A stretch of 64,000 nt of DNA from Boswellia sacra (GCA_013180625.2 SNVD02014772.1:806001-870000), one strand, 5' to 3'. Positions 1 to 12,700 are shown, numbered from the stretch's first letter. The notes: generated by a model not told the origin, from the sequence alone. A program made the numbers and translations.

Positions 1-547
1 TGAAAGGATCATCACCGGCATGCACGTAAAGAACACTCCGGAAAGTGGTTCCGGACACTTTGGTCGACCCACTTTCGACGCAAATGTCGACGTTGTCGTC
101 GTCACCAGGCTGGATAGAGGCCCGGAAAGGACCTTCAACGATGGGAAGAAGGAGAACATACGGCCTGCCTGACACGTCACCAGATTTGTCAAGCATCACC
201 ATCTGCGTCTCCTGTTCAAGGTCTCTTCCATTGCAGCCGACCCAGTGAGTTGTCCACCAAACCTTGAACCTGAAAATGCTCATGAATCTTGTGTTTTTCA
301 GTTTGCCGACTGGAACCACGTGGCGGCTCTCGGGTACTGTACTGTCGAAGCCCACGAAGGATCCGAAGGTGGATATGGATTTCTCGGTGTAGGGAGAGGG
401 AGTGACAGTGATGTTATCAGGAACATCAGAGAGAAAAACATGGCCATTAGCCAGGAGTTTTGATCCCTGCAAGGTGATAGCTGACTCATTGCAGCCATTA
501 ACGAGGGTTGAAACACCAGAACCACCTTTCCTGATGCTTGGAGCCAT
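1..547 (-). CDS. RFS5: Raffinose synthase, N-terminal part (runs off the left edge)
   Basis: The minus-strand frame from the ATG at 547-545 stays open to the window edge (182 codons) and has no intron in this part. The protein starts MAPSIRKGGSG and contains the family blocks FMSIFRFKVWWTTHWVG and GRPYVLLLPI, followed by EGPFRAS and DDNVD(I/V)CVESGS. This pattern is typical of galactinol-sucrose galactosyltransferase (glycoside hydrolase family 36), which moves galactose from galactinol to sucrose in the cytosol to make raffinose for stress and seed desiccation tolerance. The catalytic barrel lies beyond the edge. A TATA-like box sits 125 bp upstream (672-679). The N-terminal sequence resembles RFS5-type raffinose synthases more than the seed-imbibition alkaline galactosidases, but stachyose synthase cannot be fully excluded from the N-terminus alone. 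Confidence 0.85.
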   Translation of the reverse strand, partial: MAPSIRKGGSGVSTLVNGCNESAITLQGSKLLANGHVFLSDVPDNITVTPSPYTEKSISTFGSFVGFDSTVPESRHVVPVGKLKNTRFMSIFRFKVWWTTHWVGCNGRDLEQETQMVMLDKSGDVSGRPYVLLLPIVEGPFRASIQPGDDDNVDICVESGSTKVSGTTFRSVLYVHAGDDPF

Positions 548-671
548 TGAAAACTGAGATGAGTTTGGTAAGTTAAAAGAGAAAAGCTAGCAAAACAATG
601 TACGTAGAAGCTGCTAGAAAAGAAGCTTCCTCGGAATTTGCGGTGATGAAAGCTGAAGAAGAGAAGAGCTG

Positions 672-679
672 TTTATATA
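672..679 (-). promoter_or_regulatory. TATA box of the raffinose synthase gene
   Basis: Read on the minus strand the bases are TATATAAA, about 125 bp before the ATG. That distance leaves room for a normal plant 5' untranslated region. A second TATATA run at 838-848 is less well placed. Confidence 0.5.
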
Positions 680-689
680 GAGGAAATGT

Positions 690-3600
690 GAGAGTGAAAA
701 GAGGAGAATGGAATCAAAGTAGATTGCGATCTTCAAAACTAAAAATAGTTAGCTTTGATTTGTGTTAACAATGAAATCTTGAACTTGCCTTTTTGTGTTT
801 GATTTCGCTCTTACTGCTCAACTCAATTCCGAAGTGCTCTATATATAGAATTTCTCCATGACGATATCTTGCCAAAGTTTGACGAAAGGAAGTTGGGGTG
901 GTTGCTTCCTCTTTTCACTATTCAAATTTAATAAATTAATTAACAAAAATGAAAGGTTTGGTTTGAAATTGTTTTTCATGTTTTTAATGTCTCTCTCAGT
1001 CTAATGTGAAAAAGCGAAATTCATAAATTAACATTATCCATTATACTTTCGTTAATTTATTAATGTCCCACCTCCCCCTCCCCGCACGCATAAACCTAAT
1101 TTTTAGGGGCGTGATTTCGGGATTAATTAAGGTTTTCAAAAGTGACAAATGTGACTTCCAGTCTCCGTGGATCTATATTTGACCGATTGATATGATGCCA
1201 CGTATATATTTGCACAGGAAACAAAAATTAAAGCATGAATTAAAAGATTTAGAAGCAATCTTGTAACATTAAATTGTATGGCCCGCATTGAATGCGAAGA
1301 TAGCCTACACGCCCTACAATATTAATTTTTTCATTTAGTAGTTATTTTAGGAACGAATAATTGGTCTAGTCTTTTGGTGGCAATACTGTGTAGCTTGATC
1401 CCTCCTAATATTCTCCACCAATAAATACGAAACTTTTTGCTCTTTTGAATATATACTTGGTGGAGCACCAAAGAAAAAGCAATAAATTGCAATATAAAGT
1501 TATAACAATATTAAAATCAACAAAAAATTGAACTTGTATATAAATATTTAATTATGCTAAATTTTCTACATAAGTTTGTAACTGATTTTAATATAGTAAT
1601 TAAAAGATAATGTAAAAGAATAAGATAAGATAGTTAGCCATGATATGACCATAATAACATTATAATTGCCCCAAATAATTAATTTGTAAAAAAATTTGAG
1701 TTGTATATTTAGATTACAAATATAATAAGCAAGACTCTCAATATGTATGCAAAATTTTTAATTAATTAAAAAAATTCAAGAAGGATAACTTTGATTCAAC
1801 ATAATATGTTTACTATTTTTACTTTTTTTTGGTGAAATTGTATTGAATCATAACTATTATTAGGTTGAGGTTATTTGCTTCCAAAATTTTGTTTCACCAT
1901 CCATTTTCAAAATATATAATATAATTAATTTTTTTAAATTATATGAACATAATTATATTTTTTTGTTGAAGTCATTTGTATAATTTCAAAAGTACTCTTA
2001 TTTAGCCAAAAACAAATAAATAATTTGAAACTTGACTGAATGAAAAACTAAAATCAAACTAAACAAAAGTTCTAAAAACTATGTGAGTGATTAATAGAAA
2101 TGTTTTTACCTATTAATTTCACATGAAATCGAACATTGGTGTATCTGATTTTATTAGTTAATCGATGTCATTTCTTAAAGAGTAAAGTATATTAAAAAAA
2201 TTGCAGGTGAAAATTAATAGTATCACTCTAATTATTAATGTAAACATTATTATTGCGAATTACGAATTGATTTGGGAATATATTACTGATGAAAAGCAAT
2301 GGATAGGTAGCATAGAATGGTAGGTATGTAGAGACTAGTGTCATGAGATGGAATCCATCCTTAGTGGAAAGATAAGTGCCCTTGACAAGGGCATTCTTGA
2401 TCCCATAAGACTTCGGGGGACTTCTATAAATGTTCCATTCATCAACAAACGAAATTCCTCGGGCATAATAATGACTCTCATCTTTTTCGAAAGGAAAAAC
2501 TTTTATTGTTTACTTAATATTCCTCTCTTCTAACTTCCGCCTTTCTCCTATCTTTTTCAATCCTTCGCCGAGGTATGATTTTTTTTTTTTAACGAAAAAT
2601 GGTCTTATCTTCCCAGATATATATACACATACTAAGCTTGCACCAAGAGAGATTAATTAACAAATTATATCTTTTGACTTCAAGAGCGAAGTGAAGGGAC
2701 CTCTTTTCATGATGATAATAATAATAATAATAATATATGTTGATAGTTTATCACACGTAATTACAAGCTATTATAAAAATAAATTAATCAAATTAAAACT
2801 AATAACAGTACAAGTATATGATGTAATTTAAAAGAAAATATGAATAATTTGAAATATAATATTCATATATAATAGCAAGCAGTCTTTCCACGCACCACAA
2901 TCTACCGATCAATTTATTGATTTAATAATTAATATTCCTGGAACTTGTGAGATACAGAAAATTAAAGTACATATATACGAACAAACTGCAATGGAATATC
3001 ATTTCCTTTGAGTCATTTATTCCTTTAATTTAAATGCTTTGGACTTTTCTTATCTCACTCAAAAATATTCTTTGATTCTTTTAGCTTTTTAATTATTTCA
3101 GCACTCTATCCTATTGAATTTTTATTTCTTAATTTGTTCATTTTTCTTTTAAAAACACCGATGAGTGAAAATGCCACGCTCAACATGGACACATGTTTGT
3201 CCCATTATAAATATTCCATTATTATTCAATAATTTCCTTAAAATGAATTTAAATTCTCAAAGATCTGAATCATTATTAATATTCTAAGGGCCATCGTAGC
3301 TCAACTCAAGGAATCGGATATACCCAACTTGTATTTTGTTCGTGGGTATATGAAATTGAAAATGAAAGAGTAAAGACAAGTAATTAAAGTTAAATGGAAT
3401 AAAGGAATAAAGTGATTTTATTTTTCTTTTTCAGAAATTCGAACTTTGGTTACTAACGTGACAAATTTAACTAGTGCTACTTGTGTTGGTGACAAAAGTT
3501 GGGCAAAGAACATGCCTTAGACGCCTATCCTTCCAACTCCATTGCAAGGACCATCTAACTAATATTTAAATCAACTCATTCTTAAATTTTCGATATATTG

Positions 3601-4140
3601 TTTGATTCCTACTCCACACTTCAGCTCTAAAATTCCAAAAACATATAATTGTCATTAAGTTAGTTAATGATAATTCAACGGATCGATATTTAACAACATA
3701 AGAATATATATCGAAACTGAAAAATTTATTTATGCATAAACAACTTGAAACGCTATTCTAATTACTTGAAATACAAAGATGACTTTATGCTCTAAAAGAA
3801 ATTGATTTTTCAATTATTCTATAAATTTACGTATTGTATTTATTGCATAACTTTTCACAATAGGTACATGCACATGGTGATTCTACAAAACTTTATTTTT
3901 AAAAGAATACTTTGGATTTTCTGTAATATTGTATGAATGTGTCCCTACCAATTACAAAGCAAAAGCACATAGAAAATTAAAATAATTTAAAATAAAAATT
4001 AAAGAAAAAAAGTAATATTCTTTATTTAAAGCGCGTGGGCCTCTTGGTAAGCAAAAGAGGTTGTGGAAAACAGTGAATAATAGCCTATGGTTATTTGCCA
4101 AGTTGTTTTGTTTATATTTTTCCAAAATATTTTTTTAATT
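690..4140. other. Intergenic, no gene seen
   Basis: The stretch is very AT-rich with short open frames only. It holds a (TAA)n tract at 2711-2734 and a perfect 17-bp palindrome at 2377-2393. A small open frame at 2348-2533 shows no recognisable similarity. I see no RNA gene. Confidence 0.5.
2711..2734. repeat. (TAA)n microsatellite
   Basis: The bases read as GATGATAATAATAATAATAATAAT, a run of trinucleotide units in an AT-rich spacer. Confidence 0.8.
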
Positions 4141-4199
4141 TGTTTGGTAACAGAAATTAGAATATATCGTCCGAAAGAGCTGGTGGATGCCGACCTTGC

Positions 4200-4445
4200 C
4201 ACGTGTACGCTTCTCAGTCAGTCATCCACCGACTCTTCAATCTCGTACTTCTGGGATTTGGATTAAAGAATGGAGAACAGAAGCCACGTGGGTCTGTTGA
4301 ATCTGCCACGTGGAATACTTATGAAGCAAGAAATCGAGGCCCAAATTTGAAAATCTAGAAACCGTTGGGTCCAACTACCTCAGGGCAACAAGGCCCAATC
4401 AGAATTCCGCACGTAAAAGAATGACGGTGTCGATTACTACACGTG
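4200..4445. promoter_or_regulatory. Cluster of four G-box (CACGTG) sites
   Basis: CACGTG occurs at 4200-4205, 4285-4290, 4307-4312 and 4440-4445. These cores bind bZIP and bHLH factors; with flanks such as CCACGTGT and CCACGTGG they match ABA-response (ABRE) and G-box elements. The block is more GC-rich than its surroundings. The nearest gene is raffinose synthase, starting 3.65 kb away, so a link to it is inference only. Confidence 0.4.
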
Positions 4446-4449
4446 TGGT

Positions 4450-5760
4450 GAAAGTATTTTGATTACTTGGTCAGTTCAGTTGGTTGCAGTTAAGAGCTGT
4501 GTAACGGTTGAAAAACGTGTTTTTTAATATAAAAAACAAAAATACTATTATTATATATAATTTTTTTTTTCTAAAAGAGATTCAAACTCTTGTTTCTAAA
4601 TGGAAGACTTTTACTGAATTGAAAATCAAATTAGTAGAATGACCATAGAGAATATACTCTAATATTCTAATATGCTTGTTGTGTTGAGAAGAATTCATTC
4701 ATGAACTTTACTTGTATGTAGATCTTTGGTTGAATAAGGATATATTTTCATGCATAAATTGTTGATATTTTGCATTTTGATTTAAAATCTATTAGAAATA
4801 TTCTTTCAAGTCTTAAATACACAAAATCCCGAAATTCTATCACATATATACTTACATTGCTTTAGCGTTTGGATAAAATAAAGAAATAAGTGTTTGAATC
4901 AAATGATCCAAAAATTATATAAGAATCAATATCGCATTTTTCATTGAGTGATTAAAAAATATCTACAAATTGTAAATCTCATGAAGAGTGCGACAACCTT
5001 ATTAGAGACAGTGAGAGATCTCACTATCATTTATACTATTTTTATTTGTCTTAAAATGTTATCAAATCATGGGATTGTCTATAGTACGTGGTTGCACTCA
5101 CTTGTTTTTAAAACATTTGTAAATCCTGTAAAAAATAAAAAATAAAAAAATTTATAAAAAAATGTATAAAAATTTACAATTTTTTTTAGACAAAAGCTGT
5201 TGCACCCATGCAGCCACTATATTCTAGCCAAAACCCACCAAAATCAAATCATAGATTGATCAATTTTTGAGAGAATGATCTATAATTCTAGTATGGCTTT
5301 TTAATCTAAGATCTGAGGATTAATTTTTTAGAAAAAGAAGAAACCAAAACAAAAGCAAAAAATGGTACTTGTGAAGCAGCCTCAACGTCTAACGATGACT
5401 CGCTCATCCATTTAATAAAAGTAATCAAAGAATAATCTCGTGTCGGGCCAGTATTTACCGAGTGTTTGAAAACCATTAAATGGTGCAATGTACTCTGCCC
5501 CGCCGGTAGGTGGCGCAGTACCATATGAGCCCGGTAATCATTGGTTGAGTAACACATATAATAAAAACCAGGCAATCGGAGAGACAACGTAACCTCAGCC
5601 GTCCACCAAATATCTTATGCTGTAACTCATGTGCAAAAGTATTTATGATAAGGACACGTAATCAGTGGAGCTAAGATTTCATGTGAGGGATGCCACATGG
5701 TCACATGCTCATACTAGGTTGTGTCTTCCGCATAGCTCGGCTTTTTTTTTTTTTTTAATA
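4450..5760. other. Intergenic, no gene seen
   Basis: AT-rich spacer. The open frame on the minus strand at 5306-5587 has no recognisable motif and no splice context that would extend it. Confidence 0.4.
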
Positions 5761-5768
5761 AAAAAAGA

Positions 5769-6205
5769 ACTTAAGAATTGACCACAAAATTTATGAATGG
5801 GAAAAGATGGATGTGTTCAAATACTTCTAATTCCGCGTTGATTGTCATGGAAACAAATTTTAATAAACGCAATCGACACGGTTCAAGTCTGGCTACTACT
5901 TTTGACTGCATTGACTGTAACTAGTGAGTTCTTCAATCTCTTTTTTTAAACAACGTGAAATAACTTCATTGATTCTTTTTCTCCTATTCAATTTCGATTT
6001 AATTATTATTATTTTTTCCATTGCTCTGTAAAATTCACAGTATTAACGTAAAGACTAGGTCATCTTTTATACTCTCTCCACGTTATGACTTACAAGCACC
6101 TTCTATAATTTAACAAAAATATTGAGATTTTCATTTATTCTATATGTAATCTAAAAAAAAAAGAAAATGGAAAATATACTCCTCGATACTATGTTTGTCC
6201 TCTGT
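5769..6205. repeat. Duplicated segment, copy A (intact)
   Basis: About 440 bp here match a second copy split between 6409-6513 and 9247-9655. Shared landmarks are TTAAGAATTGAC, the AAAGATGGA.GTGT block, TTGATTGTCATG, AAATTTTAATAA, the ATTATTATTATTTTT tract, and CCACGTTATGACTTACAAGC. Copy A is continuous across the point where copy B is interrupted, so it serves as an empty-site reference. I see no protein in it. Confidence 0.75.
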
Positions 6206-6635
6206 GTAGCACGACATTTTTTTTCAATATCTTATGTTGTGTTTGTTTGTGAATTTTGAATTTTTGTTTTCAAAATTTTAAAAGAATATTTGATTGATTT
6301 TAATTTTTTTCGAATTTTAAAAGTGATATGTGATTGATATTAATTTAAATATATTAATAAATGTGCATTTTTAGAAAACAGTATTTTAAAAATATTAACA
6401 AATAAAGCCTTAAGAATTGACTACCAAATTTACTAATCTAGTGTTACCGTTATGAATGGGGAAAGATGGACGTGTCCAAATACTTCTAATTTCATGTTGA
6501 TTGTCATGTAAACTGTTACCAAAAGATGGCTTCAACCAAGATTGAGTGTGTAAGAGATGAGATGATAAAAAGACTGAAACGGCCGTAGAGAACTTGATCA
6601 CGAATGGAGATAGGAATGTTGGAGGTGACTATGAC

Positions 6636-6858
6636 ATAGCTATGGAGTCGAGCAATAAGTGAAATTCATGTGCATGGCCAAATAAACAAGTGGCAGTACT
6701 TGGACCTAGGATAACTGTGGAGTTAGGCAATGAGTGTAATCTATCTGTATGGCCAAATGAACAAGTGGTGGTACTTGGAACTAAGATAATTGTGGAGTTA
6801 GGCAATGAGTGTAACACGTGTGTATGGCCAGATGAACAAGTAGTTGTACTTAGACGTG
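6636..6858. repeat. Three tandem copies of a 75-bp unit
   Basis: The block GTGGAGTTAGGCAATGAGTG recurs with a period of exactly 75 bp (6717 and 6792), with a more diverged first copy from about 6636. Because 75 is a multiple of three and stops are absent, open frames appear on both strands (about 69 and 84 codons). These look like products of the repeat rather than genes. Confidence 0.7.
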
Positions 6859-7474
6859 GGACATTAGCTCCATACACAAACAAGGATAGAGATGACTAGA
6901 GGTTTAACTAGATAATAAAACAAAGAAGTAGTTGTAGATTAGGAACTCATAGATGACTACGTACAGACTTCCAGAGACCATGGGCCAACATCTGACACAA
7001 TTAAAAGGATAGTTGTGAGAGTTGGGAAACAAGCCTTAAGGGATTGATAGTGACAGTTGGCTTTAGCGTTTCCTCATCCTCTGCTGATAGGGTTACTTGA
7101 AGGTGCATCCATGGTGGCTATCAGGACTTTTGTAACTGGAACATCTTTAATTGCTGCAAAATTGAGAAGTGTCAAGATTTACTAGATTTTTCATCGGCTT
7201 AAACCCACCAACTCTCAAGTCAGTTACGCATTATAGTGAAAAAAAATCAATAAAAAGAGTGTTTAAAGTAAGTATTTTCACGGAGTTTAAAAGATATGAA
7301 TAAGTAAGGCAAAAGGTAAGGGAAGTTAAAAAGTCAGCCATTGAGTCTAGCCCCTAGAGCAGCGGATCCGCGACAGCGTAATTGCCGACAATAGAGCATA
7401 ATAACGGGGGCTGATATGGGTTGTAACAACTATAATGGTTGGTGAAAGTAGTAATAGTCATAGTGGCTAACATA

Positions 7475-8296
7475 GTAAAATCTCATAAATTAATAATGTT
7501 GGGACTACTAAAAATTATCATTTTATCGAAGTCATTTATTATTGATAAATGAATAATTTATTAATTTATCGATAAATAAATAATGATTAATTTGAGAAGA
7601 TTTTTATGTTTTAATTATTTGTAATGTATTATTTTTTTTAAAGATTCATGTATGTGTTATGAATAAATAAATAAAAACAATGGATCAATATAGTCAAAAG
7701 TTAATGGATTACATAAAACTATTTTTGCTTTACCTTATAGAGATGCAATTGATGTTAGACACCCTTTAATTTATCCTAGTGAAAATGATGCAGTGATGAG
7801 ATCGTCTACTAATATAGAGATTATTGGAGTAGTAATAGATATACAGATTTATATGATCTAAATGATGATTGTCTTTTAGCAAATGTTTTCCAGATGAGAC
7901 TATTAAAGCAATAGTAACCTTAATAATTCCTTGCTGCATCATGAAAAACTATAACAGATATGGTACATGCTTTGCACAACATTAAGGATGAGGTTGAATT
8001 TAATTTTGATAAAATAAAAAAGCAAGAAAACTTTAGATGCATATTTTGAAAAGAGCATAATTGAGAAACTATAACTTGTTAAGAAAAAATCACCTTAATA
8101 TTATGAATTTATATGTTATTTGTACTATATATTTGATCAATTATTAATATTTTCGTTGGGGTTAAAGGATTTAAAAAAATTATTATATTTAACAAATTTA
8201 TTAATTTAATACATAGGCTCGAGTTGGGATCGGAATATTTTATTATTTAACTGGGATTATTAATTTATCAAACATTCATTTATCAAGATTTTACCG
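7475..8296. mobile_element. Nested DNA transposon remnant, Tc1/mariner- or pogo-like
   Basis: The left end GTAAAATCTCATAAATTAATAAT and the reverse complement of the right end CGGTAAAATCTTGATAAATG are similar terminal inverted repeats, flanked by TA on both sides (7473-7474 and 8297-8298). Broken frames inside, around 7860-8040, suggest a degraded coding remnant that cannot be assigned with confidence. The TA duplication points to the mariner group; a 2-bp loss at the left end is assumed. Confidence 0.4.
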
Positions 8297-9774
8297 TAAG
8301 GGCAGTGGCAACCGTGGTGGCTAGTGAGGGTGGTTGCAGCCATGGTGGGTGGTGAAGGTAGTTACTTCCATGGTGGCGGGAGAGAGTAAATGGATTAAAC
8401 CCTATAAGTATTTCTTAGGAATTGGAGAAGAAGCCTTAGAGTACTCAGGATCCCTTTTCTGGATTCATCTTTAAGCTTTTACATGAGGCTTTTCCCTTAA
8501 CCTAGATTAAGACCGTTCATTCCTATGAGTTGTAATGATCTTAAAGGTCCATACAACCTTATAGATGCTTATAGGAAATCCTCAAAACCTTACTTTCCAG
8601 GTAATGAGGGTCTGCCATGTGGCATCTGATATGGAACCATTCATTAGTGGCCTTCTTAGAGCATGGCTTGCTCCTAGTGGTTAACTAATGAGTAAGACTA
8701 ACCCTTCAATTAATTAGTTATTCAAGTGCTTGGTAGTGGACTTTAGGGTAATGACATCTTTGAGTTCTTACTTGGACTCTTGTCAGTTTCTAAACCTTTA
8801 TTGTGTCATTGCTCCTAACTTAAGGAAAGTACCTCCTCTATTCTTTAGTTAGTTCCTAGCTTAGAGTGAGTCTTCCTTTTATTTTTTAGTTAGCCACTAA
8901 CGAAGGGAAAGTCCCCCTCTCTAATCTTTACTCTTTAGCTATTGACTTAGGGATAGACTTGATTATATTCATGAGTTGGTTTGTAACTTAAGTCTAGTGG
9001 TATTCTTATCATTAACTTAGTAAGTACTAGTTCTAACACAAGTTTAGAGTCACCTTCATTCTTAACTTTATAAGTTGTTATCCAGCTGCTTATGACTTAG
9101 CTTCGAGTAGGTACTCTAGTAATGATTTAATAAGCTCTCTTATGAAGTTTGCTGAAAATATCCAATTGTATCATGGCTACTGAGTTGAATTGAGACGGTA
9201 ATTTTGGTTTTTTGTTAGGATTTGACAAATGGCAATCCACATAAACAAATTTTAATAACCGTAATCGTTATGTCGACGTCCCGCTACAACTTTGACTGAA
9301 TTGACCGGTGACTGGTAAATTCTTCAATCTCTTCTCTATACAACAAAAAATTTCTTCATTCTTCAATCTCTTCTTTATACAACATAAAATTTCTTCATTA
9401 AATTTTCTTTTTTTTTTTTTTTTCAATTTCGTTTTAATTATTATTATTTTTTGCATTGCTATATCAGATTCACAATGGTGTAAGTAAAGACGTGGTGATC
9501 TTTTAGACTCGCTCCACGTTATGACTTACAAGCACCTACAATATGCAGCAATAAGAAAATGAAAGAAAAAGATTGAGATTTTCATTTTATTTTATACGTA
9601 ATTCAAAAAAATGAGAAAATATACACCACAATATTTTACTTTATCCTCTTCCAGCCCTTCAACATCTCCAATATACAGCAAGATATAAGAATTTCCATTT
9701 AGACTAAGATTAACAAAACCTACCTAGCTATTGTTAAACTTACGACATTTATTTATATATATACTTTGCCATGG

Positions 9775-12700
9775 TTAGGATTTAGTTGTTGCTTTGCTTT
9801 TGCGAGCTCCCAGCACGGGCTGTCCAACAGAAAACATAAACCAAATAAAGACATGAGATACCAGCTAATATGGACCATCAAATACAATTCATGCGTCAAC
9901 TTAAGAGAGACCAAATATGTTGTTCCATATCGTTTCCCAATATTTCATACCAATGATTTGTTTGGTTAACATGTTAAAGAAGTAAATATGGTACTTACCG
10001 TATTCAGAAGGCGAAGAGCAGCAGGCCTGGTGAATTTTCTAGCAAAGAGAAAACATGGGGCTGGTTTCCCTTTGCTGCTACACCATTCTCTCCGGTATTC
10101 AGTCTCATAATATATGTTATCAATTTCCTGCAAAATCATCAATCACTTTACTTTGTATCACTAATTGAATCATGATTAAGTTGCACTCAATTTACAAATA
10201 AGTTCCAATTATTTGCTAACTTTTTCCAAATCGGTCCCCCACAATACTAATGTATTCAATCACAGTAATCAAATAACCATACACATTATGTTAGGTCACT
10301 TGGGCTCAGATTACTTCTGATTCAGAATGCTGAGGTTGAGAAAAGTAGTTAATTTCAATATTTTTGTTTTCTTTTTAATAAATTACAAGTCCTGAAACTT
10401 CAAACCAAGTACCGATTTCAAGATGAACATGTTTATTTCTTCTGGCCTTGCCCCCTCAGGATTCCAGCAATATAAAAAGTTTAATTTCCCTCTTTAATCT
10501 AATACACATAAAAGGATAGGTTACATTTCAAAGGAGAATTTGAAATTTTTGTGATGAATAAAAGATTGAGTTAATTAAATGTAGCAATTTCATTACTGTA
10601 ATTGAAAGAATTAACATGATGAAGGTCCTGGATATTAGCAAATTATTAAATATATTAACAAGATGAAGGTCCTAGATATTAGCAAATTATTAAATATTGG
10701 TGACATTGGCAGTATCTCAACAGCACAATGCATTTATGCAAACAAAGTAGCAAAAGGTATAGGCAGCAATGGTAAATGTTTGGCAGGAGGCAAAACATAG
10801 GTGGAACTCAGTGTAGCCTTGGTGTGGTTAGGGTTGCATTTGTTTTCATTAGTATTAGTTTCTTTTAGGTTTTAAAAATCTATTGGTGGAAAAAACACTT
10901 TTAGATCCTATCTCAAACTTTGCCATATGGGTACTGATTTTATTGGAAAGAGAAAAGAAGTTTAAAAGTTCAGTGGTTCCATAAACATCGAACTAAGGAA
11001 AAGAAGACATTTCATCTCAATTAAAATCTATTGGTCGAAACACTTTAGGAACCCATCTCTCACTTTAAGATCCTTTTTGGTAAGGAGCGGGGAGGAAGAG
11101 GATATGATAAAGCGCATGCAAGTGACAGGACCCATACCGACTATCACTATTCCTAGGATCCAGGTGCTCTCAGGAAAGTGATATTAGGAACGGTCCTTTC
11201 AATTAGTGTGGCTCTAATGTGGGCATTCTCATCGAAGTATTTGCAGTTTATCCAATGAAAAAGTAGTAGTCATATTATAAAAGAAACAAACAGCCAACTT
11301 TTATGCAATAAGTTGCTCAAGGAAAATATAACGTAAGGTTCCTCCATTTATCAGTTTACAAGTAGCAACTGTGTATCACATGCTCAAGTTTCATTAATGT
11401 GTTAAGGGAGAGATGCATACCTTTATAGATTTAATAAGCATGGGAGTAGCTTCAGAGTACTTGTAAGTCACAGGATGCCATCCCCGGCGTTCATGGTTGG
11501 GGGATGTAAGATCCCATGCAGAATATGTCAATGATCTTCTAGTGATTTCTCCTTCAAGGCCTTCATGCTGATATGAAAGATAATGGCTTCAGAAAGTAAA
11601 GATAACTACTATTTGTGAAAAGAAGAAGAAGAAGAAGAAGTGTTGTTGGCACTTCATTTCTAGCTGCTCTCAGTGTTGTACGCATACTGTAGATTAGACG
11701 TACTAACAGATTCACAATGTGGAAAACAAGAAGTAGAAAAGGGTGCCAAGCACTCTTATATTCACATATCTGGTAGCAAATAGGTCACTGCTTACTCAAA
11801 GACCAACAGATTACAATTTTATTTATTTTTTCTTCAATGTAAAATGCTCCACATCATTCATTAAAGAATTTAACTTACAGCAAGTAAAGTCTGAACATAA
11901 TGCTCATCAGGAATACAATTGTGCTCCTTGGATGGGTCAACAGGCTGGAAACAAAAAGAATTATGACTTAAGATGTATATTAACACCTCAGTTATTTCCC
12001 AAAAAAAAGCCAAGAAGTTCTTTGATCAGACACTGAATGGCCTTTTAGTAGATTACTCACAATTGATTGTTCCCGCCAAAACTCAGGTAATGATCTCCTC
12101 TGCATTATTGTTATTAGATTGATCAGACAGGATAAAGAAACTAATAGGTCCTCAACATAAACCATGAAATGATTAAATTGATGAAATTGGGATAAAAGTT
12201 TAAATACTTTTGTCACTAGGCCCTAGTGTCTTCTTGGTGGACAGAAAGGTTTCTTTCTCATTTTAGTTATTTTCTAAAAGGAATCTTCTTATAATAATAT
12301 TTTCTTGCCAGTACCAATGTGAGCAGTGTCTTCTTGGTGGACAGAAAGGTTTCTTTCTCATTTTAGTTATTTTCTAAAAGGAATCTTCTTATAACAATAT
12401 TTTCTTCCCAGTGACAATGTGAGCACTATGTGTTATGCAACTCATTAACCTCTGATAAATGGATAGCTTGCCTTGCAATGCCGTTGAAACATTGGAAAGA
12501 CTGTAGTATCATTGACAACAACCTCTGCATGCTTTCTGGTCAGAACTGCCCACTGCAAGAAGACAAAGCATATATTATTATCATTATTTTGTTGTTTTTT
12601 CTCATTGTACTTCAGAAAGCAACTAGTCTAGTATATTGAACTTTCACCTGGGATCCTTTCCTCCAATTATGAACTGGAATAACAGGGGCCATCTTTGGGT

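Larger units (their letters stand above)
6514..9241. mobile_element. Insertion with TG...CA ends and 5-bp target duplication; probable solo LTR or non-autonomous LTR element
   Basis: The insert begins TGTTACC at 6514 and ends ATCCACA at 9241. It is flanked by TAAAC at 6509-6513 and again at 9242-9246. TG...CA termini with a 5-bp duplication are the signature of LTR-retrotransposon integrase. Comparison with copy A confirms that the sequence outside is continuous without the insert. I find no long terminal repeat pair and no gag, protease, integrase or reverse transcriptase, so a solo LTR or a deleted derivative fits best. A nested element (7475-8296) accounts for 822 of the 2728 bp. Confidence 0.6.
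6409..9655. repeat. Duplicated segment, copy B, interrupted by an insertion
   Basis: The left part (6409-6513) and right part (9247-9655) are together collinear with copy A at 5769-6205. The break falls inside the CATG(T/G)AAACAAATTTT stretch. Small indels, including an extra ~18 bp near 6436-6453, separate the two copies, so the duplication is not recent. Confidence 0.7.

Noticed and set aside
5306..5587. 93-codon minus-strand frame
   Set aside because: Residues show no family pattern and there are no supporting splice sites or promoter.
6629..6899. Two antiparallel small genes of 69 and 84 codons
   Set aside because: Explained by the 75-bp tandem repeat, whose period is a multiple of three.
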